A stretch of DNA of 64,000 bases from Pseudoalteromonas sp. MSK9-3 (GCF_003590335.1 NZ_MIET01000046.1:1-64000); one strand, 5' to 3'. Counted from the stretch's first letter, positions 54,988-64,000 are shown. The notes: generated from the sequence alone by a model not told the origin. Program-made: numbers and translations.

Positions 54988-56211
54988 ATGTTGGTATTTT
55001 CTCCTACCTCATCCATTGGGAGGCTATTATTACTTCGTACTATCGCTATCGTGCTGCAATTGGTTATGGTGTGCAGCGGTGCTTACTTATTTGAAGAAGA
55101 CATTAATTTATTCCCTGTTTTTCTTGTTATTGGTGTTGAATCGTTATTCCAATTAATGAGTGTCTACGCGTACCGCCATACAAGTGAAGCTGCCCCTTCT
55201 GGGATGTTATTGCAGCTCTTAGCTGACTTATTATTTTTGACTGTTTTATTATCATTATCAGGCGGCGCAAGTAATGCGTTTGTTTCATTATTATTGTTAC
55301 CCATTGTTATAGCAGCCGTAACTGTGCCTAAAAACTACGTTGTGATCGTGGCGCTGTGTGCACTGGCAAGCTACGGCTATTTATTTTTTACACTGCCTAG
55401 CCATCACGTGCATCATATGGACATGCACCAGCACTTAACCGGTATGTTGGTCAATTTTGTTTTTAGCGTCATTGTGATTGTTGCGGTTGTTATGGCGCTG
55501 GTAAATCAGATTCAGCGTAAAGAGCATAAATTGGCGCAAGCGAGAGAGCAGCAATTAAAAAGTGAGCAAATAATGGCGCTAGGCAGTGCCGCAGCCCAAG
55601 CGACACATCAACTGGCAACACCCATTGCTAACTTAAATTTATTATTTGAAGAAATAGCAGAAGATTGCCCTGAGCACCCTGCAATTCCAGATATAGAGAT
55701 AGCACTTGAGCAATGTAAGCGACAGCTTGCAGGGTTTAGAACACAAACTGAAAATTTAAAATCAGGCCATACGGAACACGGGAAAGCCGTGTCGGATGTG
55801 CTACAGGAATTGGCAACACTTATGGCATTACAATACCCAGATCAAAAGATTGAGATAACGGATGAGTCGCCTAATTTACAAGTGAGCGGAGATCCGATGT
55901 TGTTGCCGGCATTATTGAATATTTTAAATAATGCAGCACGTGCTAATCAGCAAAATCATTCCAATATTATACAGTTGTGCAGTAAGGCTGAACAAGAATT
56001 CTGGTCTTTAACAATTATTGACTACGGCAAAGGGATCGACCCTATGCAATTAAGTGAACTGGGCCATGAAATAGTGCAAAGTGATAAAGGAATGGGTATA
56101 GCGCTACTGTTATCACACGCTACATTTGAGAGACTTAATGGCAGTTTAACCATTAAAAATCACCCTAGTTTAGGGGCGCAAACACATTTACACCTTCCTA
56201 CCAAAATATAA
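54988..56211 (+). CDS. RegB/PrrB-type redox sensor histidine kinase
   Basis: Product of 407 residues: six hydrophobic helices (about 15-170), then a HisKA domain with phospho-His 207 in AAQATHQLATPIANL, typical of the RegB/PrrB branch, and a HATPase domain (NILNNAARA, DYGKGIDP). The loop GGASNAF (about 90) corresponds to the GGxxNPF quinone-binding motif of RegB, with Pro replaced by Ala. A His-rich stretch SHHVHHMDMHQH (about 131-143) lies in the last periplasmic loop. It should sense respiratory redox state through quinones. The regulator gene follows 4 bases later. Confidence 0.9.
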   Translation: MLVFSPTSSIGRLLLLRTIAIVLQLVMVCSGAYLFEEDINLFPVFLVIGVESLFQLMSVYAYRHTSEAAPSGMLLQLLADLLFLTVLLSLSGGASNAFVSLLLLPIVIAAVTVPKNYVVIVALCALASYGYLFFTLPSHHVHHMDMHQHLTGMLVNFVFSVIVIVAVVMALVNQIQRKEHKLAQAREQQLKSEQIMALGSAAAQATHQLATPIANLNLLFEEIAEDCPEHPAIPDIEIALEQCKRQLAGFRTQTENLKSGHTEHGKAVSDVLQELATLMALQYPDQKIEITDESPNLQVSGDPMLLPALLNILNNAARANQQNHSNIIQLCSKAEQEFWSLTIIDYGKGIDPMQLSELGHEIVQSDKGMGIALLLSHATFERLNGSLTIKNHPSLGAQTHLHLPTKI

Positions 56212-56215
56212 AGAT

Positions 56216-56737
56216 ATGAAAAAATTACTCATAATAGAAGATGACATTGCGTTTTCAAATACCTTGTCAAGGCGAATGGACAAGTATGGGTTTGACTGCA
56301 AAGTTGTAAACGATGAGCATGATATATTAATGGTTTGCTCGTCATTTTTACCGCAATACATATTGTTGGATATGAAACTTACGACACAATCAGGTTTACA
56401 CTTTATTGAACCGCTTAAAGCGATTTGCCCCAATAGTAAGTTAGTGTTATTGACTGGATTTGCCAGTATTGCAACGGCGGTAGAAGCAGTTAAGTTAGGC
56501 GCGGATGATTATCTGACTAAACCTGCTGATACGCAGGTGATTTTACAGGCGCTGATAGGTAAGAGTGCTGTCACACAATTACCAGATACGGTAATGTCTC
56601 CTGAGCGACTAGAATGGGAGCACATCCAACAAGTTTTAAAACATAATGAGGGCAATGTCTCGCAAACAGCCAGACAGCTCAATATGCATCGGCGCACGTT
56701 ACAACGTAAATTACAAAAAAAACCTGCGCAAAGGTAA
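56216..56737 (+). CDS. RegA/PrrA-type response regulator
   Basis: Product of 173 residues: receiver (about 4-115) with phospho-acceptor Asp 52 (LLDMKL) and the LLTGFASIATAV region, then a Fis-type DNA-binding helix-turn-helix (about 125-170; GNVSQTARQLNMHRRTLQRKLQKKP). This is the RegA/PrrA/ActR family, which controls respiration and redox metabolism. It is cotranscribed with the kinase gene 4 bases upstream. Confidence 0.92.
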   Translation: MKKLLIIEDDIAFSNTLSRRMDKYGFDCKVVNDEHDILMVCSSFLPQYILLDMKLTTQSGLHFIEPLKAICPNSKLVLLTGFASIATAVEAVKLGADDYLTKPADTQVILQALIGKSAVTQLPDTVMSPERLEWEHIQQVLKHNEGNVSQTARQLNMHRRTLQRKLQKKPAQR

Positions 56738-56822
56738 TTACCAAATACTTGAACATTTGTATGGTTGCATACGGTCTGTTTATTAACTAAATTGGAATAA
56801 TGAACAGTGAGAGATATGGGCC

Positions 56823-57227
56823 ATGGAAATATTAGAACTAAATTATTGGGCAGTGCTATTGGCCGCACTTTCTTCATTCATGCTGGGAGGCATCTGGTAC
56901 TCTCCTTGGTTATTTGGGCGGGTGTGGATGGAAGGCTGCGGTTTAACCGACTTAGACTTAAAAAATAGCGATCCCAAAATGATTTACGGGGTGGTACTGC
57001 TGCTGTCTTTGCTTATAGCTTTTTCCATGGCTGTATTGTTAGGTCAAGACCCAACGTTAGTTGAGGCCATATTGTTAGGACTACTCACAGGGTTGGGTTT
57101 TGTCTGTGCAGCGTTTGGTATCAGCTACATTTTTGAACAAAAGCCATTAAAGTTATTTTTAGTCAATGGCGGTTACCATGTGGTTCAGTTTATACTAAAT
57201 GCCGTTGTATTAAGTTTAACAGGGTAA
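56823..57227 (+). CDS. DUF1761 membrane protein
   Basis: Product of 134 residues with four hydrophobic helices. MLGGIWYSPWLFGRVWMEGCG near the N-terminus and LLGLLTGLGFVCAAFG are typical of DUF1761. Function unknown. The stop is 4 bases before the next gene. Confidence 0.75.
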   Translation: MEILELNYWAVLLAALSSFMLGGIWYSPWLFGRVWMEGCGLTDLDLKNSDPKMIYGVVLLLSLLIAFSMAVLLGQDPTLVEAILLGLLTGLGFVCAAFGISYIFEQKPLKLFLVNGGYHVVQFILNAVVLSLTG

Positions 57228-57231
57228 TGAA

Positions 57232-57483
57232 ATGGCGAAGCCAAACAAAGTAGGCCCAACGCGTACCGTTGATATCGCATGTGCTAAATGTCGAGCTGCG
57301 TTGTTTAAATATCGTAAAGGCGGGAAAGGTGCTTTGGTAAAATGCTTTATTGAACGGATCAGCAAAGACTTTACACACAACCAAACTCATTGCCCTGAAT
57401 GCGATACACTTTTTTCACGGCAAACACTAATACGGGGAACACCTGCACTTAAAATAATTGGTGGTAAAGTCACATTTAAGTAG
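57232..57483 (+). CDS. Zinc-ribbon protein
   Basis: Product of 83 residues. Two CxxC pairs (CAKC and CPEC) about 40 residues apart form a zinc ribbon. It begins 4 bases after the DUF1761 gene and is probably cotranscribed. Basic character (KYRKGGKGALVKC) would suit nucleic-acid contact. Function unknown. Confidence 0.7.
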   Translation: MAKPNKVGPTRTVDIACAKCRAALFKYRKGGKGALVKCFIERISKDFTHNQTHCPECDTLFSRQTLIRGTPALKIIGGKVTFK

Positions 57484-57645
57484 AGCGGACATTTGACCTT
57501 TCTTTCAGTGCCCTCAATGTTACGATTGCGCGGTTTTGTGCTGTTTCAACGATTGAAAACAACCCTTCCCATGGAGTGGGCCAGTCAGTTTGGGTGACTT
57601 TTTTAGTCGATACGACATATTATCGACTGCACAGATGGAAAAAAC

Positions 57646-57909
57646 ATGATCGACATATTGTTTGATGTAATTGGTATGAGTGGAACTGGGTTAGTAGTAG
57701 GGGCATTTTTTATGCTGCAACTAGGAAAAGCAAGCCCAGAGAGTTTAACGTACAACCTAATGAACTTATCCGGCGCGATACTGCTACTTATTAGTTTGTG
57801 TTACAACTTTAACCTTGCCAGTTTTGTTATTGAAATTTTTTGGATTGCCGCATCATTAATTGGTTTATATAAGTACTTTAAGGCCAAACAGTCAACAGCA
57901 ACAGCTTAA
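57646..57909 (+). CDS. CBU_0592-like small membrane protein
   Basis: Product of 87 residues with three helices (about 7-26, 37-57 and 62-80). The pattern GMSGTGLVVGAFFMLQLGK, YNLMNLSGAILLLISL is typical of the CBU_0592-like membrane domain. Function unknown. Upstream there is an inverted repeat, AGTCGAT at 57605-57611 and ATCGACT at 57622-57628, 18 bases before the start codon. Confidence 0.65.
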   Translation: MIDILFDVIGMSGTGLVVGAFFMLQLGKASPESLTYNLMNLSGAILLLISLCYNFNLASFVIEIFWIAASLIGLYKYFKAKQSTATA

Positions 57910-58033
57910 TTATCAATAAACTCCAGTTAAAAGCTTGCACAGTTAGCCATCGCTTGTATTATTAAAGTTGAATTGGCTGCTGTGCAGTGGCGCAAACTAT
58001 TGCACACAGCGTTCTAGTAATATAGAGAATGTG

Positions 58034-60028
58034 ATGATTAATAGAGTAGCGTTGTTTTTTTTGGGGTATGCAGTGTCATTTTTGAGTGTAGCTCAAGCTA
58101 ATAGCGAAGAAGGATTGTTTGAACTATCTTTCGAAGAGCTGCTCGACGTCAACATTTCTTTAGCAACAAAAACCGCAGAAACACGCGCGAGCGTTCCCTC
58201 TAGTATTACCGTTTTCAATGAACAACATATTTCACTGTTAGGTGTGAGTAATGCTTACGACCTGATGAACTTTGTTCCTGGTTTTCAGTCAACGCGAGGA
58301 GATTGGGTTGGAGCTGTCCCTAAGGAACATGCCAGGGGTGTGTACCTAGATAGTGGTAATGTCTTGGTAATGATTAACGGCTTGAGACTCAACGAATCTT
58401 CGTTTGGCAAAGCGTCTGTCTATATGCCTTTTATTCCTGTGGAAATTATCGAACGTGTTGAGTTTATTCGTGGCCCAGGCTCAGCATTATATGGCAGTAA
58501 TGCATTTTTAGGCGTGATGAATGTTGTGACAAAGAAAGAGCACAATCAAGTGTCGGTTGCTGTGGGTGAGCATGGACATCTTCAAGGTAGCTTGAATGTG
58601 TTTCAGCCACTGAATGAAGCTTACGATATATATGCTAACGTGGCATGGGAGCAGCTTAACGGTGAACGTTACGCTGAATTTGATGTGCGAGACCCACTTA
58701 ATACCCATTTTATTGAAGTGGGTGTTAAGTGGAAGCAAGGGCACTTTGCCATACATCATAACCAAACTGAATTAAGTGAGTTTGTAAACCTAGCTGGGTG
58801 GTCCAAAGGTAATAACCACAAAAGTGAAAATCTCGCGTTCAATTTTGCTTATACATGGTTAAATGATGAAGTATGGGAAGTAACCAGTGAATTACAATAT
58901 GTTGAGCACCAGATCGACAGTAATGGCTTGATAGCAAGTGCAGAACAACTCGAGTTAGAGCGTGACTTTTATGTCGGGCCGGCATGGAGTACCAAAGACG
59001 CCACGCTTAAGCTTGATGCTTCTTATATAGTCGACCCAAGTTTGGTACTTAATTTTGGTGCGGAGTACTCCGAAGAGGAGCAATCTAAAGCCGGAGTTAG
59101 AACGAGTTATTTTGATTTTGTACGTGGTGATATTTATGTAGGTGAGGCGTTTGATCAAGGGGGGGTTATTACCGTTGTTGATTACGCTGCTTTTAGCGAT
59201 TTACTGCAGTCTTTTGACTCTTATGCCGCTTATGGGCAAGCCAAGTATCAAGCACACGATAAAGTCACCTTATTTATTGGTGCGCGTTTTGATGAAGTAA
59301 AGCACATAGATAATAAACTCTCTCCGAGATTAGCGGTTATATATGATGTTTTTGAAGGCCATACATTAAAGTTGCAATATGGAGAGTCGTTTAGAACCCC
59401 AGTAAGCAATGAGCTTAACTCAAATGATGATGTGACGATTGGTAATCCAAACCTAAAATCTGAGTATGTTAAAACAACGGAGATAGTGTGGCATACGCAA
59501 TATGATTCTTGGCAAGCCGATGTTGTTGTATTTGATAATGAGCTTGAAGACTTTATAAACCTTGTGCCAATTGATGTGCAGCAGGGCCGCTTTACGTTCG
59601 ACAACGTATTCGAAACAAGTGTGCAGGGTATAGAACTTAACGGGAACTTTAATTTATCTGCAAGTACTTGGTTTGAAGTGGGTTACACGCAATTGTTTGA
59701 TGAACCATTTAATGCAAGTTTTAAGCGCTTTGGGGCAATGGCGTTAACGCATCAAGTGTCAGAGTTTCAATATAGTTTGAATGCTATTTGGCGTGATGCG
59801 GTATTTGTTGAGTCGTTAGATCTAAGTTTAGCGCCTCACTATGACCAATCTTCATATTTCATTGTTGGTGCCAGCGTGACATGGCAAGTGTCACCTACAC
59901 AGTCTTTGAACGCAAAAGCGCAAAACTTATTTGATAAAAATTATGGCGTGTTCGACCCCAGAATGCCAAATGGTACAGTACCAGCACAGGGGCGCAGTAT
60001 CCGTTTGCAGTATAATTACACATTTTAA
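58034..60028 (+). CDS. TonB-dependent receptor
   Basis: Product of 664 residues from ATG at 58034, preceded by AGAGAAT; an earlier in-frame start adds 22 residues that do not look like a signal peptide. Signal peptide about 1-23. The plug (about 45-160) has SFEELLDVNISLATKT, VPSSITVF, GFQSTRGDWVG and VEFIRGPGSALYGSNAFLGVMNV. The barrel ends in QYNYTF, and RTPVSNELN...NPNLKSE resembles FRAP/NPNL. No Fur-like site was seen. Ligand unknown. Confidence 0.88.
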   Translation: MINRVALFFLGYAVSFLSVAQANSEEGLFELSFEELLDVNISLATKTAETRASVPSSITVFNEQHISLLGVSNAYDLMNFVPGFQSTRGDWVGAVPKEHARGVYLDSGNVLVMINGLRLNESSFGKASVYMPFIPVEIIERVEFIRGPGSALYGSNAFLGVMNVVTKKEHNQVSVAVGEHGHLQGSLNVFQPLNEAYDIYANVAWEQLNGERYAEFDVRDPLNTHFIEVGVKWKQGHFAIHHNQTELSEFVNLAGWSKGNNHKSENLAFNFAYTWLNDEVWEVTSELQYVEHQIDSNGLIASAEQLELERDFYVGPAWSTKDATLKLDASYIVDPSLVLNFGAEYSEEEQSKAGVRTSYFDFVRGDIYVGEAFDQGGVITVVDYAAFSDLLQSFDSYAAYGQAKYQAHDKVTLFIGARFDEVKHIDNKLSPRLAVIYDVFEGHTLKLQYGESFRTPVSNELNSNDDVTIGNPNLKSEYVKTTEIVWHTQYDSWQADVVVFDNELEDFINLVPIDVQQGRFTFDNVFETSVQGIELNGNFNLSASTWFEVGYTQLFDEPFNASFKRFGAMALTHQVSEFQYSLNAIWRDAVFVESLDLSLAPHYDQSSYFIVGASVTWQVSPTQSLNAKAQNLFDKNYGVFDPRMPNGTVPAQGRSIRLQYNYTF

Positions 60029-60126
60029 TGGCATTTGTTTGTATTATTAAACTTTTATGCTCAAGTGTATTATAGGTAATCGCTCTATCTTACTGGCTAT
60101 ATTACTATGAATAGAATGACTCTTTT

Positions 60127-60522
60127 TTATTCTGTTTGGACTGATGTATTAGACATCGAAAACGGGGAGCAAATATCAATAAGGCAACCACTCGGATCTT
60201 TCGTAAGAAATCGGCGTTGACCATAGAACTCATTTTTAGGTCTCTGAACAATCGGTACACCCAGTTGTACTGCTTTTTTATAAATACTATCTACGTCTGA
60301 CACAACAAAAGTGACATACATGCCAGTTGGTAATTGTTGGTATTCGGCAGGCACCAATTCGTGATCTTTTTGTATCAAGCCATACTCTATTTCTGAGTTG
60401 AGTGGGGAGCATAGCTGTACGTACCAATCGCTTTCATATTTTACGTTTAAACCAAGGAGTGCAATATAAAATTGCTTGCATTTACTTAGGTCATCTGAAC
60501 ATATATTCGTGAGTATTTTCAA
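60127..60522 (-). CDS. VOC-family (glyoxalase/bleomycin-resistance-like) protein
   Basis: Product of 131 residues, one vicinal-oxygen-chelate fold of two beta-alpha-beta-beta-beta modules: LSKCKQFYIALLGLNVKYES and MYVTFVVSDVDSIYKKAVQLGVPIVQRP. The usual end is FLTKDPSGCLIDI. Metal-binding residues of glyoxalase I cannot be assigned with confidence. Substrate unknown. Confidence 0.8.
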   Translation of the reverse strand: MKILTNICSDDLSKCKQFYIALLGLNVKYESDWYVQLCSPLNSEIEYGLIQKDHELVPAEYQQLPTGMYVTFVVSDVDSIYKKAVQLGVPIVQRPKNEFYGQRRFLTKDPSGCLIDICSPFSMSNTSVQTE

Positions 60523-60668
60523 AATTCTATCCTTTTAAGGGCATTATTATTCAATAAAATATTGATTATCGGTATGACCAGTTAGGCAAGCTCTTGGTCG
60601 TAAAAGTGACTAATAATCGATACGATAGAGTACACGTTGTATGTACCTATCGCATTAGGGGGCGATAG

Positions 60669-60733
60669 GGCTATGGTTGTTTCTTAGTCAACCATAGCCT
60701 TGTATTGAGTTATTTGGTATACAAAATAACTCA
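60669..60733. repeat. Two adjacent perfect hairpins
   Basis: Hairpin 1: GGCTATGGTTG (60669-60679) and CAACCATAGCC (60689-60699), an 11-base stem. Hairpin 2: TGAGTTATTT (60706-60715) and AAATAACTCA (60724-60733), a 10-base stem. Both lie downstream of the minus-strand esterase gene, so hairpin 1 or 2 may end its transcript. No T tract is clear on either strand. Confidence 0.55.
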
Positions 60734-60738
60734 GACAA

Positions 60739-61542
60739 TTACCTCTGTTTACCCTTGTTATGTGCGATTAATGCTCTAAGTCCATCTAATAAGCCTGCGG
60801 GTAAAACGAGTCCATGGGGCACGTCTGGAAAAACATCTGAGTGGAATGCGAGTTGCTTAGGCAAATGCTTTTCTATCGCGGGCTTTAATGAGTCATACAC
60901 TTCACGCATTTCGCCTCCTTCATTACCTATGCTGGTATACAGAAAATTATTTAACTCTGGAGTGTGCTGCACAAAGTGCTTGACCTGCTTTAGTGTTTTT
61001 CTTGCGCCCCACCAAACAGCTGGGCTGAATGCTAAATGGGCTTGAAATAAATGAGGGCGTGATTGAAGGCTATGTAAAACAAAGAGGCCACCGATTGATG
61101 AGCCTATAATCGCTTTGTCTTGTGATACCCGATAATGTTGATTTATATGTGGTATAAGTTCCATTTCAAGAAAATCTAAAAACTTGTCTGCGCCGCCTCC
61201 TTGTCCTACTGGACCTCTAGGATCATGATTCACTGTGGGAGCAAGATCTCTCAGCCTGTCGGTGTTATATATACCAATAACAATATGTTGAGGAGCCTCA
61301 TTCGCTAAGTACATTCTATGCAACAAACTTGAAGTTAAGTCCAATTCTGTTTCACCATCTAGGACATAGACCACAGGGTATGTTTTATTATTATTTGTTT
61401 GATAATCTACAGGCAGCTTTACCACCACTTTTCGGTCTTCCGCAAGTCGTTTTGACGAAATGTTCAATACGTCAGTAGAAACAGCTGCATAAGTTACACT
61501 GGTATATAACAGTGTAAATAAGATAGTTATTATATTTATCAT
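60739..61542 (-). CDS. Secreted alpha/beta hydrolase, esterase-D/Fes-like
   Basis: Product of 267 residues with a signal peptide (about 1-19, ending AAV). The family pattern is that of the putative-esterase group (enterochelin esterase and IroE-like): KLPVDYQTNNNKTYPVVYVLDG, then the nucleophile elbow IGSSIGG with Ser 149, and AFSPAVWWG. His of PHGLVLP is a likely triad member. It would hydrolyse an ester in the periplasm. The siderophore-ester reading is possible but unsupported: there is no siderophore cluster here. Confidence 0.8.
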   Translation of the reverse strand: MINIITILFTLLYTSVTYAAVSTDVLNISSKRLAEDRKVVVKLPVDYQTNNNKTYPVVYVLDGETELDLTSSLLHRMYLANEAPQHIVIGIYNTDRLRDLAPTVNHDPRGPVGQGGGADKFLDFLEMELIPHINQHYRVSQDKAIIGSSIGGLFVLHSLQSRPHLFQAHLAFSPAVWWGARKTLKQVKHFVQHTPELNNFLYTSIGNEGGEMREVYDSLKPAIEKHLPKQLAFHSDVFPDVPHGLVLPAGLLDGLRALIAHNKGKQR

Positions 61543-61830
61543 GATTTTAGATCCTTTTTATTATTGAGACTAAGCGCTGATTTATGTTGGGTATTTGTCA
61601 AGTCTTTGATTTTTTTAGGAGGACAGGCTAGGCACTAATATTGAGCCTAGCTAAATACCTGAATGCGTTTATACACAAGCACAGAGTGGTTATGCTCAAC
61701 TATTGTTCGAGTAAACAGCGATGAGTAACAACACTTTACAGAAAAAGGTGGTGATTTTCTAGACGAAAGTCAAGCAATATAGTAACGATGCTCTTGATTC
61801 TTTATATAGATGTTACTTTACAGTGTGTCT
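61543..61830. other. Intergenic region with hairpin
   Basis: Between the esterase start and the end of the anchored hypothetical gene. A stem GCTAGGC (61627-61633) and GCCTAGC (61645-61651) is visible. No gene was recognised. Confidence 0.4.
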
Positions 61831-62253
61831 TTAATTGAGCGCGGTCAGTACTGCCTTAATTTCTGTTCGCACCTTATCTATACTCCCGCCAATTTTATTA
61901 ACGGCTTCTTGATCATCAAAGAGCAACTGCCAGTTATTGCTCCAAACTTGCTCGAGCGCTTTGGTACTGCTTTCAATACTGGGGGTGGTGAGTGCACTAA
62001 AGTCTCTGACCAGCCCGACTCGCACCCAGCCTTTTCTTGGGTTGCCTTCAAGTTTGTTTTGGTCGTAATAGGCGGCATAGGTAATTTGCTCTAATGCTGA
62101 AAGTTCTTTAAGTGTTTCGAAACAAGCGACACGAATATTGTCATTTGTTTCCGTGGCTTCTAGTCGCCAAATGTTGTAAGAAAAGCCAACCAAAGCAAAG
62201 ACCATGCTAAACACAACACTTATTTGATATAGCTGATACTTTTTATTATCCAT
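61831..62253 (-). CDS. Membrane-anchored hypothetical protein
   Basis: Product of 140 residues. One transmembrane helix at about 11-27 (ISVVFSMVFALVGFSYNIW) and a mostly helical remainder, cytoplasmic or periplasmic not determined. I do not recognise the family. Transcribed away from the M4 protease gene; 424 bases separate them. Confidence 0.65.
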   Translation of the reverse strand: MDNKKYQLYQISVVFSMVFALVGFSYNIWRLEATETNDNIRVACFETLKELSALEQITYAAYYDQNKLEGNPRKGWVRVGLVRDFSALTTPSIESSTKALEQVWSNNWQLLFDDQEAVNKIGGSIDKVRTEIKAVLTALN

Positions 62254-62677
62254 CTGAGATTTACCTAGGTTTACTTTATATTGTCCTTATAACATGAAAT
62301 CTGGACTATTTACCAATTGCAAAAAGTCACAACTTAATCATAAAGACTATATTTATCATGGGTTTGCACTGTTATAACATATCAAAATTGCACTTTGTAT
62401 TTTTTATGAACTAATTTTTTAATGTCTATTGTATTATTTTGTTTACAAGTGTTTTACGTTTTAGCACAAAGTGCAAAGAAGGGTTAGTCTACTTTTCTGA
62501 TGTATATAGTTTTATTTTAAGGTGAATCAAATATGTTTTAAATGTTAATTTTAGGTTTATTTATTTTGGATGCTGGCTACGCTGGGTTAAGCAACAAGGA
62601 CAACTGTTGCTAATTTCAACTTATAAAAAGCCAAAGTAGATGGCTGATAAAACTAAACAACATTTTGGAGCGTAAAC
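62254..62677. promoter_or_regulatory. Upstream region of M4 protease with inverted sites
   Basis: AT-rich. TTGCACTTTGT (62388-62398) is repeated inverted as ACAAAGTGCAA (62466-62476), a perfect 11-base match 67 bases apart, and TTTGCACTG occurs nearby at about 62363. They may be binding sites for a looping regulator of the protease gene. No gene was recognised. Confidence 0.45.
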
Positions 62678-64000
62678 GTGAAAATATCACAGATCACTTT
62701 AGCGACTGTAACAGCGTTAGCATTAGGCTATGCGGGTGCAGCTAGTGCAGCAAATAAACAGTATTTAAATAACCAAGGTAATATGAATAAAATACTGGTT
62801 TCTAATGCAACAACGCTATTATCAGCGACAGCAACACAAGTGGTGGGGCTAGGAGCAGGAAATGATTTACTCCTTGTGAAAGAATTCGCAGGAAAAAATG
62901 GTGAAATGACGCGTCGTTATCAGCAAGTTTATCAGGGTATTCCTGTGATTGGCGATCATGCGATCCTAACGTTCGATAAGCATGGACAAGTATTACGTGC
63001 ACATGGTGCGGCAGTTTATGATGTAGCGAGTGACATTAAAACAGTGACGCCAACATTATCTCAAGCGGTGGCGCAGAAAAAGTCTTTGCAGCAACATAAA
63101 ATACAATTAGGCACATCAGAGCAGTTAACACAGCATAATAAATCGTCCCGTTTAGTGATCTATCTGGATGAGCACTCAATGGCTCGACTAGCCTATGAGG
63201 TGACCTATGTTACTTATGGTAAAACGCCTTCTCGCCCGTACCATATTATTGATGCGCATACTGGTGAAATGATCCATAGCTTTGATAACTTGCAACATGC
63301 AAATGCAACTGGCCCCGGTGGGAATGCAAAAACAGGCAAATATGTATACGGTACTGACTTTGGTCATCTTGATGTAGCGCAATCAGGTAATACCTGTTCA
63401 ATGACCAATGCCAATGTTAAAACGATAAACTTGAATCATGGCACCAGTGGCAGTTCAGCTCATAGTTTTACATGTCCTGAAAATACAGTGAAAGAAATAA
63501 ATGGCGCTTTCTCGCCACTTAATGATGCTCACTATTTTGGTAATGTAGTTTTTAATATGTACAACGACTGGATTGGCACAGCCCCCTTGAGCTTCCAGTT
63601 AAAAATGCGTGTTCACTATAGTAATAACTATGAAAATGCATTTTGGGATGGCAGTGCGATGACCTTCGGTGATGGTCAAAACACGTTTTATCCACTAGTG
63701 AGTTTGGATGTTTCTGCTCACGAAGTGAGCCATGGTTTTACTGAGCAAAACTCAGGTTTAATCTATAGCGGCAAATCTGGTGGCTTAAATGAAGCTTTCT
63801 CTGATATGGCGGGGGAAGCCGCTGAGTTTTATATGAAGGGCTCAAATGATTGGTTAGTAGGTCAAGAAATATTTAAAGGAAACGGGGCGCTTCGGTATAT
63901 GAATAACCCCACTCAAGATGGCCGCTCTATTGATCAGCAATCTAGTTACACCTCTGGTATGGATGTACATCACAGTTCAGGGGTCTTTAACAAGGCATTC
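62678..64000 (+). CDS. M4 metallopeptidase, vibriolysin/pseudolysin-like (partial)
   Basis: Starts at GTG 62678 (GGAG lies 9 bases before) and runs 441 codons off the window end; the 3' end is missing. Signal peptide about 1-24, then an FTP/PepSY propeptide (about 30-205). Maturation is expected near ANATGPGGN (208). The catalytic domain has HEVSH at 348-352 (ligands H348, H352, base E349), E372 in LNEAFSD as third ligand, and VHHSSGVFNKAF with H431 as the transition-state His. It is a secreted zinc endoprotease. The missing part should hold the rest of the catalytic domain and perhaps C-terminal PPC domains. Confidence 0.93.
   Translation, partial: MKISQITLATVTALALGYAGAASAANKQYLNNQGNMNKILVSNATTLLSATATQVVGLGAGNDLLLVKEFAGKNGEMTRRYQQVYQGIPVIGDHAILTFDKHGQVLRAHGAAVYDVASDIKTVTPTLSQAVAQKKSLQQHKIQLGTSEQLTQHNKSSRLVIYLDEHSMARLAYEVTYVTYGKTPSRPYHIIDAHTGEMIHSFDNLQHANATGPGGNAKTGKYVYGTDFGHLDVAQSGNTCSMTNANVKTINLNHGTSGSSAHSFTCPENTVKEINGAFSPLNDAHYFGNVVFNMYNDWIGTAPLSFQLKMRVHYSNNYENAFWDGSAMTFGDGQNTFYPLVSLDVSAHEVSHGFTEQNSGLIYSGKSGGLNEAFSDMAGEAAEFYMKGSNDWLVGQEIFKGNGALRYMNNPTQDGRSIDQQSSYTSGMDVHHSSGVFNKAF

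Noticed and set aside
60739..61542. Siderophore esterase assignment
   Set aside because: The fold fits the putative-esterase group, but no siderophore cluster, receptor or Fur box is linked, so only the general call is kept.
1..64000. tRNA, rRNA, prophage or transposon
   Set aside because: No tRNA cloverleaf or TTCGA arm, no integrase or transposase and no terminal inverted repeats were seen by eye; a tRNAscan-SE and ISfinder search would be decisive.

Overview
The window looks like a chromosomal segment of a marine gammaproteobacterium of the Alteromonadales, most probably Pseudoalteromonas. The basis is the moderate AT richness, four TonB-dependent receptors, many sensor kinases, a vibriolysin-type M4 protease, and the gene families themselves (RlmF, a RegB/RegA pair, a BLUF protein, PepD). 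The genus is an inference from family content, not a database result. No rRNA, tRNA, CRISPR array, insertion sequence or prophage was recognised.

Layout. 1-650: non-coding array of eight REP-like hairpins in a nested tandem arrangement (182-bp period, 61-bp sub-period). 715-3295: two-gene minus-strand unit for a secreted protein of unknown family and an anchored beta/HEAT-repeat protein that resembles the N-terminal module of vitellogenin-type large lipid transfer proteins. 3809-9291: putative gluzincin peptidase, small secreted protein, LysR regulator, DUF3859/Sel1 lipoprotein, DUF2306 membrane protein and a membrane-embedded AraC regulator. 9398-19800: iron region with a heme-type TonB receptor, a DUF4920 protein, tandem WD40 lipoproteins followed by a NERD-domain membrane protein, a PepSY reductase-like protein and a siderophore receptor; Fur-box-like sites precede both receptors and the PepSY gene. 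19930-31282: signalling region with an AraC/GyrI regulator, a 7TM diguanylate cyclase, a three-gene phosphorelay operon (response regulator, hybrid kinase, Hpt), a cation diffusion facilitator and a second hybrid kinase.

31554-39528: bacterioferritin-associated ferredoxin with a Fur-box-like site, a heavy-metal RND efflux operon (Cys/His-rich small protein, adaptor, pump), a TPR-like gene with Mn-type superoxide dismutase, and an Ada-AlkA fusion. 39603-46004: periplasmic binding protein, thymidine kinase, receiver/kinase fusion, RlmF, alpha/beta hydrolase and a TPR-sulfotransferase. 46102-54887: large TonB receptor, a 54-residue oxidoreductase-like Cys-rich protein, a LETM1-like mini protein, M17 aminopeptidase, BLUF photoreceptor, PepD and a KAS III-like enzyme. 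54988-64000: RegB/RegA-type redox two-component pair, DUF1761 and zinc-ribbon genes, a fourth TonB receptor, a VOC protein, an esterase, an anchored hypothetical protein, and an M4 metalloprotease that runs off the window end.

Common themes are iron and metal handling (Fur-like sites at four places, efflux pump, SOD, Bfd), environmental sensing (two hybrid kinases, GGDEF, BLUF, RegBA) and peptide scavenging (M4, M17, M20C peptidases and TonB receptors). The strongest candidate for an undescribed system is the 715-3295 pair, a possible bacterial relative of animal-type lipid transfer proteins.
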